Below are positions 1-7,727 of a DNA stretch of 64,000 nt, piece by piece; position 1 is the first letter of the stretch; each line of letters starts with the position of its first letter. Made by a program: the position numbers and the translations under genes. This stretch comes from Dietzia psychralcaliphila (lineage in GTDB: Bacteria > Actinomycetota > Actinomycetes > Mycobacteriales > Mycobacteriaceae): assembly GCF_003096095.1 (NCBI RefSeq), contig NZ_CP015453.1, positions 3,348,001-3,412,000 on the forward strand, read 5' to 3'. The notes beneath the pieces were generated by a model that saw only the letters and a list, made by a program, of their open reading frames with translations, made no database searches and was not told where the DNA came from.

Positions 1-260
1 TGCGGCGGTGTGGTGATGCCGGCCTGGTGTGCGCCGTGGAAGGGCTCGGTGGCCGCCCCCACGACTCGCGAGTCGGCGACCGTCTCCCAGTCCGGGACGG
101 CCTCGCCGTCGTCGAGGGCTCCCCGGCCCGCGTACCCGGCGGCGCCCCCGACCACGCCGCCGACCAGGCCACTCCCGACGACAGCGCCACCCACCACGGC
201 TCCGGCGCCGCGGGTGAGCACCGACCGCCGTGACAGACCGCGGGAGGCCTGATCAGCCAT
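1..260 (-). CDS. DyP-type peroxidase, Tat-exported (C-terminal part outside window)
   Basis: Only the first 86 or so codons are inside the window. The start ATG (258-260) overlaps the stop of the upstream copper chaperone by 8 bp, so the two are co-translated. The N-terminus has a twin-arginine motif (SRRSVLTRG) followed by a glycine/valine-rich hydrophobic stretch, a typical Tat signal. The visible end of the fragment, FHGAHQAGITTPP, matches the conserved opening of dye-decolourising (DyP/EfeB) haem peroxidases. These use H2O2 to oxidise bulky substrates or act in haem/iron handling; Tat export fits cofactor loading before secretion. The catalytic Asp and proximal His lie beyond the window edge and could not be checked. 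Confidence 0.85.
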   Translation of the reverse strand, partial: MADQASRGLSRRSVLTRGAGAVVGGAVVGSGLVGGVVGGAAGYAGRGALDDGEAVPDWETVADSRVVGAATEPFHGAHQAGITTPP

Positions 261-909
261 CGTGGCTCATGGCCCCGTGGTCCATACCCCCCTCGTCCAT
301 GCCGCCGTGGTCCATACCGCCGTGCTCGCCGCCGACGTACTCCTCCTCGCCTCCACGGAAGTCGCGGGCGGAGACGGTGACGTCCTGTTCGGTGCCGCCG
401 CCCTGAGTGCCGCCGGAGAACTCGAGCGTCAGGGTGATCTGCTGGCCGGTGGTGATGGGCTGGTCCAGCTCCATCAGCATGATGTGGTCGCCGCCGGGCG
501 CCAGGATTAGCTCGCCGCCGGCGGGGACGAGGAAGCCGTCCTCCTTCTCCTGCATCATCATCCCGCTGCCGCCGGGGACGGTCTCGTGCAGTTCGGTGCG
601 GCCCCCGAGCTCGCCGGAGACGCCGGTCAGGTGGACGTCGTCGTCGCCCGGGTTGCGGATGGTGCCGAAGACTCCGCTCATGTCGGTGCCGGTGGCCTTG
701 GCCCAGCCATCGTCGAGAGTCACGACGCTGGTGGCCTCGGCGCTGTTCGTCTGGTCGGGGGCGCCGGTGGCCTCGGTGGTGTCGTCGGAGGCGCACGCCG
801 CAGTGGTCAGGGCGAGGGCCAGTGCGGTGGCCGCGGCGAAGGCGGCACGCTTGTGGGGGGCACGTTTGTGGGAGGCACGGGTGTGGGAGGCACGGGTGTG
901 GGAACGCAT
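253..909 (-). CDS. PCu(A)C family copper chaperone, lipoprotein
   Basis: 218 residues from the ATG at 909, which is preceded by AAGGA about 14 nt upstream; a longer reading from 1023 has no signal-like start. The N-terminus contains a basic 5-residue repeat (HTRAS, HTRAS, HKRAP, HKRA) before a hydrophobic segment ending in a lipobox-like LTTAAC, suggesting a lipoprotein. The core carries the PCu(A)C copper ligand pattern: His in LHETVPGG, a Met cluster GMMMQ, then DHIMLM (HxM). The tail is very rich in His and Met (repeated HGGMD/HGAMS), probably an extra Cu(I) site. It sits between a membrane protein and a DyP peroxidase in one minus-strand operon, which suggests extracytoplasmic copper handling linked to peroxidase function (inference). 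Confidence 0.88.
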   Translation of the reverse strand: MRSHTRASHTRASHKRAPHKRAAFAAATALALALTTAACASDDTTEATGAPDQTNSAEATSVVTLDDGWAKATGTDMSGVFGTIRNPGDDDVHLTGVSGELGGRTELHETVPGGSGMMMQEKEDGFLVPAGGELILAPGGDHIMLMELDQPITTGQQITLTLEFSGGTQGGGTEQDVTVSARDFRGGEEEYVGGEHGGMDHGGMDEGGMDHGAMSHDG

Positions 910-982
910 GGGTGTGTCAGTCCTTGGTGTGGTGTGTGAGGTCGCCCGGCAGCGCGTGGCGCAGCCGGAACGTGAGGTCAGG

Positions 983-1627
983 TCACACAGCCACGGGCGG
1001 CGCCCGGGTGCCTCCGCGGGCAAGGAGGAACCGGCCGCGTGGGGCGCCGGCGTCGTAGGAGGAGACGAGCTTGGCGACGACGACGAGGTGGACGGTCGCC
1101 AGAAGCGGCATCACCCGCGCTGCCACCCAGGCCAGGGATACGGACAGGACCGCCACCAGGGCGAGCGTGACGGCGATGGCGGCCAGGTGGGCGCCGAGCA
1201 TTCCGGGGGTCAGCAGCGCCGCCGGGGAGGTGGCCAACTCGGATCCCGAAGCACTGTCCATCGCGGCGCGGACGAGTGCTGGGTCGGTCACGTGGTGGCC
1301 GAGCGCGGCGTGCGAGGAGCCCGGTGTGGACGAGTGCGTGTGCCCGGTAGCCAGTGCCAGGTGAACGGCGCCCTGCCCTACGATCAGACCGCCCGCGGCC
1401 ACGAGGATCGGAGACCGTTGCCGGGCTATGGCCGCGGTGGCGGCCCCCACGCCCGCGCTCGCCGCCGCGATCAACAGGATCTGGCCGGGGGTCGGGGCCA
1501 CCGCAGTCGTTCCGGCTGCCAGGCCGTGGGCGGCGATGCCGAACACCGCGCTGACCACCGCGACGACGATCCCGACGGCCGCTGCCACCACGGGCGGGAC
1601 CTCGGCTCGGAATCGGTCGGCGGGCAT
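983..1627 (-). CDS. Polytopic membrane protein of the copper/DyP operon
   Basis: 214 residues with about five hydrophobic spans (near residues 13-35, 47-66, 72-92, 140-160 and 165-190) and a His-containing loop (TGHTHSS, LGHHV) between the third and fourth. I do not recognise a named family. It lies 73 bp upstream of the PCu(A)C gene on the same strand. In related actinobacteria, small polytopic membrane proteins often accompany PCu(A)C/CopC/CopD genes, so a role in copper uptake or sensing is possible. The His-rich loop is compatible with metal contact. No CopD signature was clear by eye. Confidence 0.7.
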   Translation of the reverse strand: MPADRFRAEVPPVVAAAVGIVVAVVSAVFGIAAHGLAAGTTAVAPTPGQILLIAAASAGVGAATAAIARQRSPILVAAGGLIVGQGAVHLALATGHTHSSTPGSSHAALGHHVTDPALVRAAMDSASGSELATSPAALLTPGMLGAHLAAIAVTLALVAVLSVSLAWVAARVMPLLATVHLVVVAKLVSSYDAGAPRGRFLLARGGTRAPPVAV

Positions 1628-1659
1628 GAGCCAATTCTAGATCGCGTGCGGGGCCGGAC

Positions 1660-2217
1660 CTATCCGGCGTCTGCGGGCCCGGCTTCTGGGTACTCGGTGT
1701 CGGCGGATTCTGTGTCAGCGGATTCGGTGTCAGCGGATTCGGTGGCGGGCTCGATCCGGGTGCGTTCCTCGTCCGCCAGTCCCGCCTCGAGCCGCGCGAG
1801 CATGTGGGGGCGCATCTCGGGCAGGTCATCGACCGCGAACCAGCGGACGTCGGTGTTCTCGCCGTCGGCGGGGTGCGGATCGCCGCCGAGGTAGGTGCAG
1901 GCGAAGGTGTGGTCGAGGTATTGCGCGCGGTCGCCGTTGGCGTAGGTGACCATCCGGGAGACGCCGATGGACGCGACGCGGTCCACGCGGATGCTCACGG
2001 CGGCTTCCTCCAGCGCCTCGCGGACTGCGGCCTCGGCGGGATGCTCGCCCGGGTCGACGATGCCGGTGACCGGGGTCCACCAGCCGTTGTCGGCCCGGCG
2101 AACCAGCAGGACGCGTTCGCCGTGGGGGTCGCGGATGACGGCGGTGGCTCCGGCCAGCCAGAGCGGCGCGGTGCCCAAGTGGCGGCGGAGCTCGAGGACG
2201 AAGTCGGGGACGGACAT
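1660..2217 (-). CDS. Nudix hydrolase
   Basis: 185 residues. The Nudix box starts at GIVDPGEHPAEAAV and continues REALEEAAV, giving the expected G-x5-E-x7-RE-x2-EE spacing with the metal-binding glutamates present. The fold begins with a strand containing ATAVIRDPHGERVLLVRR, as in MutT-like enzymes. It should hydrolyse a nucleoside diphosphate linked to another group; substrate unknown. The C-terminus is a disordered tail with three ESADT repeats encoded by a 15-bp tandem repeat at 1699-1743. It stands 32 bp upstream of the membrane-protein gene on the same strand and might be co-transcribed with it. Confidence 0.9.
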   Translation of the reverse strand: MSVPDFVLELRRHLGTAPLWLAGATAVIRDPHGERVLLVRRADNGWWTPVTGIVDPGEHPAEAAVREALEEAAVSIRVDRVASIGVSRMVTYANGDRAQYLDHTFACTYLGGDPHPADGENTDVRWFAVDDLPEMRPHMLARLEAGLADEERTRIEPATESADTESADTESADTEYPEAGPADAG

Positions 2218-2252
2218 AGCCCAGAGCGTATCCAGACACAGGAAATGCAGCG

Positions 2253-2282
2253 ATCCCCGCCGACCGTGAGGTCGACGGGGAT
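2253..2282 (-). terminator. Hairpin terminator after the repeat-protein gene
   Basis: Inverted repeat with 13-bp arms (ATCCCCG-type arms, one wobble mismatch) and a GTGA loop, about 50 bp past the stop of the secreted repeat protein when read on the minus strand. No long T-run follows. Confidence 0.55.
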
Positions 2283-2335
2283 TACTGGTGGAGCTATCCG
2301 TTCGCTGACTCAGTCAGCGTGGATGGGGCAGAACC

Positions 2336-3457
2336 TCAGTTCTGCTCCTCCTCGGGCTCGCACTCATCCTGCTCCATGGAGCCGTTGTCCTTGAGGAACT
2401 CGATGGCCTCCGGCGGCAGCGTGCAGACGATGCCGACGTCGATCGACGGGAGCGGCGACAGGTTGACGCCACCGGAGACGACGAGGCCGATGCCGATGCC
2501 GGCAGCAGCGAGCGAGCCGACTGCGAGCAGGCTTCCGGCGTCGGAACCGGTGCCGGCCTCGGAGCCCTCGATGACAGAGCCGAGGTCCAGGTCATCCGAA
2601 CCGGCGTCGGAACCGGAGGAGAGGTCGCCCGAACCCGTGAACAGGTCATCCGAACCGGCATCCGAACCGGTGAAGATGTCGTCAAGCGACCCATCAAGGT
2701 CATCCGAACCCGCATCCGAACCCGTGAACAGGTCATCCGAACCCGCATCCGAACCGGTGAAGATGTCGTCAAGCGACCCATCAAGGTCATCCGAACCCGC
2801 ATCCGAACCCGTGAACAGGTCATCCGAACCCGCATCCGAACCGGTGAAGATGTCGTCAAGCGACCCATCGAGCTCATCCGAACCCGCATCCGAACCCGTG
2901 AACAGGTCATCCGAACCCGCATCCGAACCGGTGAAGATGTCGTCAAGCGACCCATCGAGCTCATCCGAACCCGCATCCGAACCCGTGAACAGGTCATCCG
3001 AACCCGCATCCGAACCGGTGAAGATGTCGTCAAGCGACCCATCGAGCTCATCCGAACCCGCATCCGAACCCGTGAAGATGTTGGTCAGCGAACCGGTGTC
3101 CAGATCGTCCGAACCCGCATCCGAACCGGAGGAGAGATCTCCCGAACCGGTGAACAGGTCGTCCGAACCCGCGTCCGAACCGGTGAACAGGTCGTCCGAA
3201 CCCGCGTCCGAACCGGTGAACAGGTCGTCCGAACCCGCATCCGAACCGGCCAGGAGCCCGTCGGGACCCGTGGAACCGAGGGCAAGACCGAGGTCCAGAC
3301 CCAGGCCTCCGAGTGAGGCATCCGGGCCGGACGAGCCGAGCGCGGTGCCGAGATCGAGGTTGAGGCCTGCGCTCTGCGCGTTGGCGACACCCGGCATGGA
3401 GCCGAGCGCGAGTCCGGAGGCTGCGATGACGGCGATCATCCGCTTGGTGTTCTTCAT
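2336..3457 (-). CDS. Secreted acidic Gly-Ser-Asp repeat protein
   Basis: 373 residues; start ATG at 3457 is preceded by AGGAAGG. Residues 1-28 form a Sec signal peptide (basic start, hydrophobic core, cleavage near ANA-QS). The mature protein opens with leucine/glycine-rich segments, then a long acidic region of GSDAGSDDL units, most arranged as a 29-residue super-repeat (GSDAGSDDL + DGSLDDIFT + GSDAGSDDLFT). After the repeats come a short hydrophobic stretch (about 300-325: AVGSLAAAGIGIGLVV) and a C-terminal domain with two Cys (IVCTLPPE, DECEPEEE). There is no LPXTG-type motif. The composition resembles Ser-Asp repeat stalks or Ca-binding linkers, so a surface protein whose length varies is plausible. 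No family name is recognised. Confidence 0.85.
   Translation of the reverse strand: MKNTKRMIAVIAASGLALGSMPGVANAQSAGLNLDLGTALGSSGPDASLGGLGLDLGLALGSTGPDGLLAGSDAGSDDLFTGSDAGSDDLFTGSDAGSDDLFTGSGDLSSGSDAGSDDLDTGSLTNIFTGSDAGSDELDGSLDDIFTGSDAGSDDLFTGSDAGSDELDGSLDDIFTGSDAGSDDLFTGSDAGSDELDGSLDDIFTGSDAGSDDLFTGSDAGSDDLDGSLDDIFTGSDAGSDDLFTGSDAGSDDLDGSLDDIFTGSDAGSDDLFTGSGDLSSGSDAGSDDLDLGSVIEGSEAGTGSDAGSLLAVGSLAAAGIGIGLVVSGGVNLSPLPSIDVGIVCTLPPEAIEFLKDNGSMEQDECEPEEEQN
2614..3250. repeat. In-frame tandem repeats: 87-bp units and 33-bp units
   Basis: Four near-identical 87-bp copies (2701-2787, 2788-2874, 2875-2961, 2962-3048) are flanked by degenerate copies at 2614-2700 and from 3049. The first two copies end in AAGGT and the next two in GAGCT; otherwise they look identical. 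A second array of three 33-bp units runs from 3152 to 3250. Both lie within the acidic repeat protein and keep its frame. Confidence 0.95.
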
Positions 3458-3765
3458 AGGAATTGCCTTCCTGATTGTTGGTGACGACCCAGCGACCCGG
3501 GTTCTCCCCCTCGTCGCCCGGTCCGGCGTGCAGCCCTGGGGCTACTCACCGTCGGATCGTGTCACCACCCTATCGAGCAATTTTCTGGACTTGTTACAAG
3601 AAGTCTCGTTTAGGCACAGGTAATACCAAGCCGCACGATTACGCCCAGACCCCGTGGTCCGGGCAATGATTGCCGCTTAGAGGCCCCTCCCATGCGACTA
3701 CCTCGACTTATGTGAACCTTAATAAGTGAGCTTTAGTTAATAAACCTTTGCGCGGCGGTCCAATT

Positions 3766-3781
3766 AGTGACATTGATCACT
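3766..3781. promoter_or_regulatory. CRP/GlxR-type binding site
   Basis: AGTGACATTGATCACT is a perfect AGTGA-N6-TCACT dyad, matching the GTGA-N6-TCAC core of Crp/GlxR sites known in corynebacteria and mycobacteria. It lies 108 bp upstream of the ATG at 3890, next to an AT-rich segment. Confidence 0.55.
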
Positions 3782-3841
3782 TCTCACCCGGATTTGTCCG
3801 ACTCGCGGCCAACACGCCGCGCACGGGGCCACGACATGGGT

Positions 3842-3860
3842 AAATGTGAGGCTAACCTCG
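3842..3860. promoter_or_regulatory. Possible IdeR/DtxR-like half site
   Basis: The sequence contains GGCTAACCT, identical to the right half of the DtxR/IdeR consensus, but the left half agrees at only four of eight positions (about 13 of 19 overall). It sits 30 bp upstream of the start codon at 3890. Iron control is only a possibility. Confidence 0.25.
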
Positions 3861-3889
3861 GAAAACTCTGCCCCCGATCCAGGAGCGAC

Positions 3890-5341
3890 ATGACACCGAA
3901 CATCACCGGAGTTCAGTTCCCCACCGATTCGGCCGGGAACCGCTCGTCCGGGCGGCTGGCCAAGCAGGTCGTCGCCGACGCGCTCGCCACCGTGGACCCG
4001 GCGGCGGCCGAACGGGTCCACAAGATCAAGGACTGGCGCAAGGGCTACATCCAGCCCTTCACGGAGCTGGTCAGTGCCGGCGTCGCCGATGCCGCCGCGT
4101 GGGACGGGGTGGCCAGGGCAGCCCTCGAGTCACTCCAGTCACGGATGGTCGGAGTCCATGAGGTCGATGGCCAGATGGTCGAGACCCCGATGGCGGACTA
4201 CCTCGCCGTCGTCCCCTCCCGATCCACCCCGGGGACCGAGACGGTCCAGGGCACGGCGGCCCCGGTCACGGAGTTGTCCATCCCCTACCGCGGTGAGGAA
4301 CTGACCGGTGACCTCCTGCGCGCCCGGTTGGACACGTGGGTCGCGGCCGGAGTGATCGAGCCGAGCTGCGCGGACGCTCTCAGGTTGGTGCAGGACAACC
4401 CTGAGTGGCTCTCGCTGCCCGGCCGCGCGATGCTCGTGCTCGGCCTGGGCTCCGAGATGGGACCCGCCCATCGGCTGCTGCAGTGGGGCGCCGACGTCCT
4501 GGGGGTCGACCTCCCGTCGAGCCCGGTGTGGGACCGGTACCGCGAGCAGGCCTCCGGGTTCGCGGGAAGGCTCCACTTCCCGACACTCGAGGATGGGCGG
4601 CCGGGCATCGACCTGCTGACCCAGCTCCCGGAGCTCGCCGCATGGGCCCGCTCCGCCGCCCCGGCCCCGCTCACCGTGGGCAGCTACTTCTACGCCGACG
4701 GTGGGACCCACGTCCAGCTCTCGTCCGCGGCCGACGCCCTCGTCGTGGACCTGTTGAAGGACGGAACCGCCGACGCCCTGGCCTACCTCGCCACCCCCAT
4801 GGACACGTTCGTGGTCCCCGCCGACGTCCGCCGGGCCTCCGACGCGGCTCTCGCCGCGCGCAAGGCCACCGACGTCAAGAAGATCGTCGGCACCCTGACC
4901 GGACAGAAGGTCTTCCACCGCAACTACGAGAAGGGGAACGGCCCGGCGGTGCACGACGCGCTGGTCCCCCAGCAGGGGCCCAACTACACGCTCGCCAAGC
5001 GGGTACAGCGTTGGCGCGCCACCACCGCGTTCGCGGACGGCCACACCGTCTCGGTCAACGTGGCCCCCGCCACCGACACACGCTCGGTCACCAAGAACAA
5101 GATCCTCGCGGCCACCTACAAGGGCGCGCACGCGTTCGGCATCGAGATCTTCGATCCGGCCACCTCGTCGGCGATGCTCGCCGCACTCATGGTCCACGAC
5201 CTCAACGTGGGGCGGCCCGACGTCGGGGTGCAGTGGGAGCACGAGTCCCACGGGGCGGCGTCGGGCGGACTGTGGCGCCAGCCCTACCTGCCGCGGACCG
5301 CCCTGCCGGTGGCCGCACTGCTCGGTACCGTCAAGAGGTAG
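3890..5341 (+). CDS. Conserved protein of unknown function with a Rossmann-like segment, upstream of pspA
   Basis: 483 residues from ATG 3890, chosen because AGGAG sits 5 nt upstream; upstream in-frame codons back to 3767 do not look coding. The N-terminus (DALATVDPAAAERVHKIKDW) is helical. A central segment, VLGLGSEMGPAHRLLQWGA followed by DVLGVDL, resembles a nucleotide-binding glycine-rich turn ending in an acidic residue, as in Rossmann folds. A later YFYADGGTHVQLS segment and a Lys/Arg-rich C-terminal half (KNKILAATYKGAHAFGIEIF) are distinctive. No signal peptide or membrane span is seen. It is 63 bp upstream of pspA on the same strand, so a link to envelope stress is likely, but the activity is unknown; a dehydrogenase or methyltransferase-like fold is the best guess. 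Confidence 0.8.
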   Translation: MTPNITGVQFPTDSAGNRSSGRLAKQVVADALATVDPAAAERVHKIKDWRKGYIQPFTELVSAGVADAAAWDGVARAALESLQSRMVGVHEVDGQMVETPMADYLAVVPSRSTPGTETVQGTAAPVTELSIPYRGEELTGDLLRARLDTWVAAGVIEPSCADALRLVQDNPEWLSLPGRAMLVLGLGSEMGPAHRLLQWGADVLGVDLPSSPVWDRYREQASGFAGRLHFPTLEDGRPGIDLLTQLPELAAWARSAAPAPLTVGSYFYADGGTHVQLSSAADALVVDLLKDGTADALAYLATPMDTFVVPADVRRASDAALAARKATDVKKIVGTLTGQKVFHRNYEKGNGPAVHDALVPQQGPNYTLAKRVQRWRATTAFADGHTVSVNVAPATDTRSVTKNKILAATYKGAHAFGIEIFDPATSSAMLAALMVHDLNVGRPDVGVQWEHESHGAASGGLWRQPYLPRTALPVAALLGTVKR

Positions 5342-5404
5342 GAACACGTCCCGGACCGATCACCCGGTCCGGGGTCCGCCGGTGCCGACAGTAAGGACCC
5401 CGCC

Positions 5405-6337
5405 ATGCCGAACCCGTTCTCCAAGGGCTGGAACTACCTCAAGGCCTCGCTAGACAAGACGGTCGACGACAACGCGGATCCCAAGATCCTCGTCCGCCAG
5501 GCCATGGACAACGCCCGCCAGCAGCACAAGTCCGTGACGGACCAGGCGGCCGCCGTGATCGGCAACGCCAAGCAGCTCGAGATAGCGATGGGCACCAAGA
5601 CCCGACAGCTCGACGAGGTGCAGGGCCAGATCCGGCAGACCCTCCAGGTGGCCGAGTCGGCCCGGGCCGAGGGGGACACCGCCCGCGCGGCCCAGTTCGA
5701 CTCGCAGGCCGAGCAGTTGGCCGGCCGGATGGTCACCCTGGAGCAGGACCTCGAGAACACCAAGCAACTGCACGGGCAGGCGGTCCAGGCCGCCGAGCAG
5801 GCCAAGCAGGCGGTCAAGGAGTCCGACCAGCGGCTGCGCGAGACGCTGGCCCAGGAGGACCAGTTGCTGCTCCAGGCCACGCAGGCCGAGATGCAGCACC
5901 GCACCGTCGAGTCCATGACCTCGCTGGAAGGCGTCGGCGGCGGCAACTCGCCCACGTTCGACGAGATCCGGGCCAAGATCGAGGGCCGCTACACCACGGC
6001 GCTCGGCAAGCAGGAGCTCGCGGAGGCCACGGGGGCCCCGTCCACCGCGCAGCTCGACGCCGCCGCGTTCACGCGCGAGTCGGAGGGCAAGTCCAAGCTC
6101 GAGCAGATCCGTGCGTCCATGGGGCTGACCGGTGGCGGCGCCGCCGTCGAGGGCGCCGGGGCAGGTGCCACCACGGACCGCCAGCTGACCGAGGGTGCCG
6201 GAGCCGACGGTTCCGCTGACGCGGCGACGCCCACCGAGGCGGGATCCCCGGGCCCCACCCCCCAGGACACGGGGACCCCGGAGCCGGGCCCCTCCGATCT
6301 CTCCGGACCCACGCTCCCCCGCGACACCCGGGAATAA
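5405..6337 (+). CDS. pspA: PspA/IM30 (35-kDa antigen) family envelope-stress protein
   Basis: 310 residues. The start MPNPFSKGWNYLKASLD is an amphipathic helix, followed by NADPKILVRQAMDNARQQH and a long coiled coil (about residues 25-160), the order seen in the mycobacterial 35-kDa antigen. The conserved SKLEQIRASMG segment follows near residue 235. The protein then has a Gly/Ala/Pro/Thr-rich disordered tail of about 60 residues, longer than in the mycobacterial protein (about 270). PspA proteins assemble on the inner leaflet and protect membrane integrity. It follows an unknown gene by 63 bp and precedes a secreted mycolyltransferase-like gene. Confidence 0.93.
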   Translation: MPNPFSKGWNYLKASLDKTVDDNADPKILVRQAMDNARQQHKSVTDQAAAVIGNAKQLEIAMGTKTRQLDEVQGQIRQTLQVAESARAEGDTARAAQFDSQAEQLAGRMVTLEQDLENTKQLHGQAVQAAEQAKQAVKESDQRLRETLAQEDQLLLQATQAEMQHRTVESMTSLEGVGGGNSPTFDEIRAKIEGRYTTALGKQELAEATGAPSTAQLDAAAFTRESEGKSKLEQIRASMGLTGGGAAVEGAGAGATTDRQLTEGAGADGSADAATPTEAGSPGPTPQDTGTPEPGPSDLSGPTLPRDTRE

Positions 6338-6435
6338 GAGGTTCGCGCGCGGCGGGGCGGCGAACTATTGTCGTTGCGTCACCGTCACGGGCCAGTTCGA
6401 CGGTCGCATCCCGTTCCGCTCGACCTAGGAGCCCC

Positions 6436-7689
6436 GTGTCCGACCGCCGCTCGTCCTCCGCCTCCCGCTCGTTCGCGCCGACGCTGTCCCGAGTGCTCAC
6501 CCCGGCGCTCGCGCCAGTCCTGGCCTTCGGGCTGATCGGCGGTATGGCCGCGCCGGTCGCCGCACAGTCACTGCCGGGCTCGTCGGGCTCGTCGGGCAAT
6601 ATCGGTTCGATCAACCAGGTCGGGGGCAGCGTCGACCCGTCCAGCGCTGGCGCTGGTTCCGCGACCATCGGTTCGACCGGGTCCACCGGGACGGAGTCGC
6701 TGGCGGGCCTGGGGACGCTGCCGTCGCTCGGCACCGGATCGCAGAACACGCTGGCCACCCCGCCGATCGGGATGGAGTCCGAGCCGGTCACGGTCTCAGA
6801 GGTCCGCCACAAGGAGATCGGTGACCCACGCGTGGCTGGCGGCGACACGCGCTTCGAGCGCTGGTGGATCGCGTCCGAGTCCATGAACCGTGTCCTGCCG
6901 GTGGAGATCTGGCGGCCCACGTCCAACGCCCCGGCACCGATGCTCTACCTCCTCGACGGCGTCGACTCGCCGTCCCCCAGCGGGTGGCTCCTGCCGGGCC
7001 ACGTCCAGGACGCCTTCGCCGGCGAGCACGTCACCCTGGTCATGCCGGCGCGCGCCGACGGCTCCCTCCACGCGGACTGGCAGAACGACGACCCGATCCT
7101 GAGCCGCAACAAGTGGCAGACCTTCCTCACCGAGGAGCTCCCCCCGCTGCTCGAATCGGGCGAGCTGCCGTTCACCGGCAAGCGGGGTATCGCCGGACTG
7201 TCTATGGGTGCGGCGAGCGCCGTCACCCTGGCCGAACACCGCCCGGACCTGTACTCCGCCGTCGGAGCGATCGCCGGCTGCTACACCGCGCGCGACGACC
7301 TCGGATTCGTCCTGGCCAAGATCGTCACCGAGACCCGCGGCGGGAACATCGCGAACCTGTGGGGTCCGCGGACCGACCCCGCCTACGCGCAGAACGACGG
7401 GTTGCTCCACGCCGAGAAGCTGCGCGGCAAGACCCTGTACCTCGCCACAGCGACGGGTATGCCCGATGCCACCGAGTGGGACCGCAACGGCCGCGACCTG
7501 CTCCGGTTCTCCCAGGGCACCGGGCTGGAGATCGCCACCCACGCGTGCACCGTCGCCATGGACCGGCGCCTCGACGAGCTGGGCATCCCCGCCCGGGTCG
7601 ACTACCTGCCCACCGGCCTGCACAACTGGGATAATTTCGGCCGTTTCATCGCCCCGATGCGCGATACGCTGATGCCGGCGCTGCGCTGA
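6436..7689 (+). CDS. Secreted mycolyltransferase-like (Ag85/esterase family) alpha/beta hydrolase
   Basis: 417 residues from GTG 6436, with TAGGAG 5 nt upstream. Residues 1-44 are a long signal peptide ending AAPVAAQS. A Gly/Ser/Thr-rich linker (45-105) precedes the hydrolase domain. Family features of Ag85 proteins are visible: MLYLLDGVDSPSPSGWL, a ND loop before W (WQNDDPILSRNKWQTF), the nucleophile elbow GLSMGAAS with Ser256, acidic residue in TEWDRNGRD (Glu347) and His396 in LHNWDNF. This gives a Ser-Glu-His triad in the usual order. Such enzymes transfer mycolates between trehalose esters and arabinogalactan in the outer envelope. A generic secreted esterase remains possible, but the genome also encodes an MmpL3-type exporter that would supply the substrate. 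Confidence 0.85.
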   Translation: MSDRRSSSASRSFAPTLSRVLTPALAPVLAFGLIGGMAAPVAAQSLPGSSGSSGNIGSINQVGGSVDPSSAGAGSATIGSTGSTGTESLAGLGTLPSLGTGSQNTLATPPIGMESEPVTVSEVRHKEIGDPRVAGGDTRFERWWIASESMNRVLPVEIWRPTSNAPAPMLYLLDGVDSPSPSGWLLPGHVQDAFAGEHVTLVMPARADGSLHADWQNDDPILSRNKWQTFLTEELPPLLESGELPFTGKRGIAGLSMGAASAVTLAEHRPDLYSAVGAIAGCYTARDDLGFVLAKIVTETRGGNIANLWGPRTDPAYAQNDGLLHAEKLRGKTLYLATATGMPDATEWDRNGRDLLRFSQGTGLEIATHACTVAMDRRLDELGIPARVDYLPTGLHNWDNFGRFIAPMRDTLMPALR

Positions 7690-7727
7690 CACCTCCCCCG
7701 GCGCCTCTCTCATCGCGAGGAGACGCC

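Larger units (their letters stand above)
3458..3889. promoter_or_regulatory. Divergent intergenic region with AT-rich control segment
   Basis: This 432-bp gap separates the minus-strand repeat protein from the plus-strand gene at 3890. The stretch 3708-3750 is unusually AT-rich for this genome (TTAATAAGTG..., TTAGTTAATAAA) and probably holds promoter elements. It also holds a CRP-type dyad at 3766-3781 and an IdeR-like half-conserved site at 3842-3860, listed separately. I see no convincing gene in it. Confidence 0.6.

Noticed and set aside
2614-3250. Regular repeats that look like a CRISPR array
   Set aside because: The units are contiguous 87-bp and 33-bp in-frame copies with no spacers and encode GSD repeats in a signal-peptide protein.
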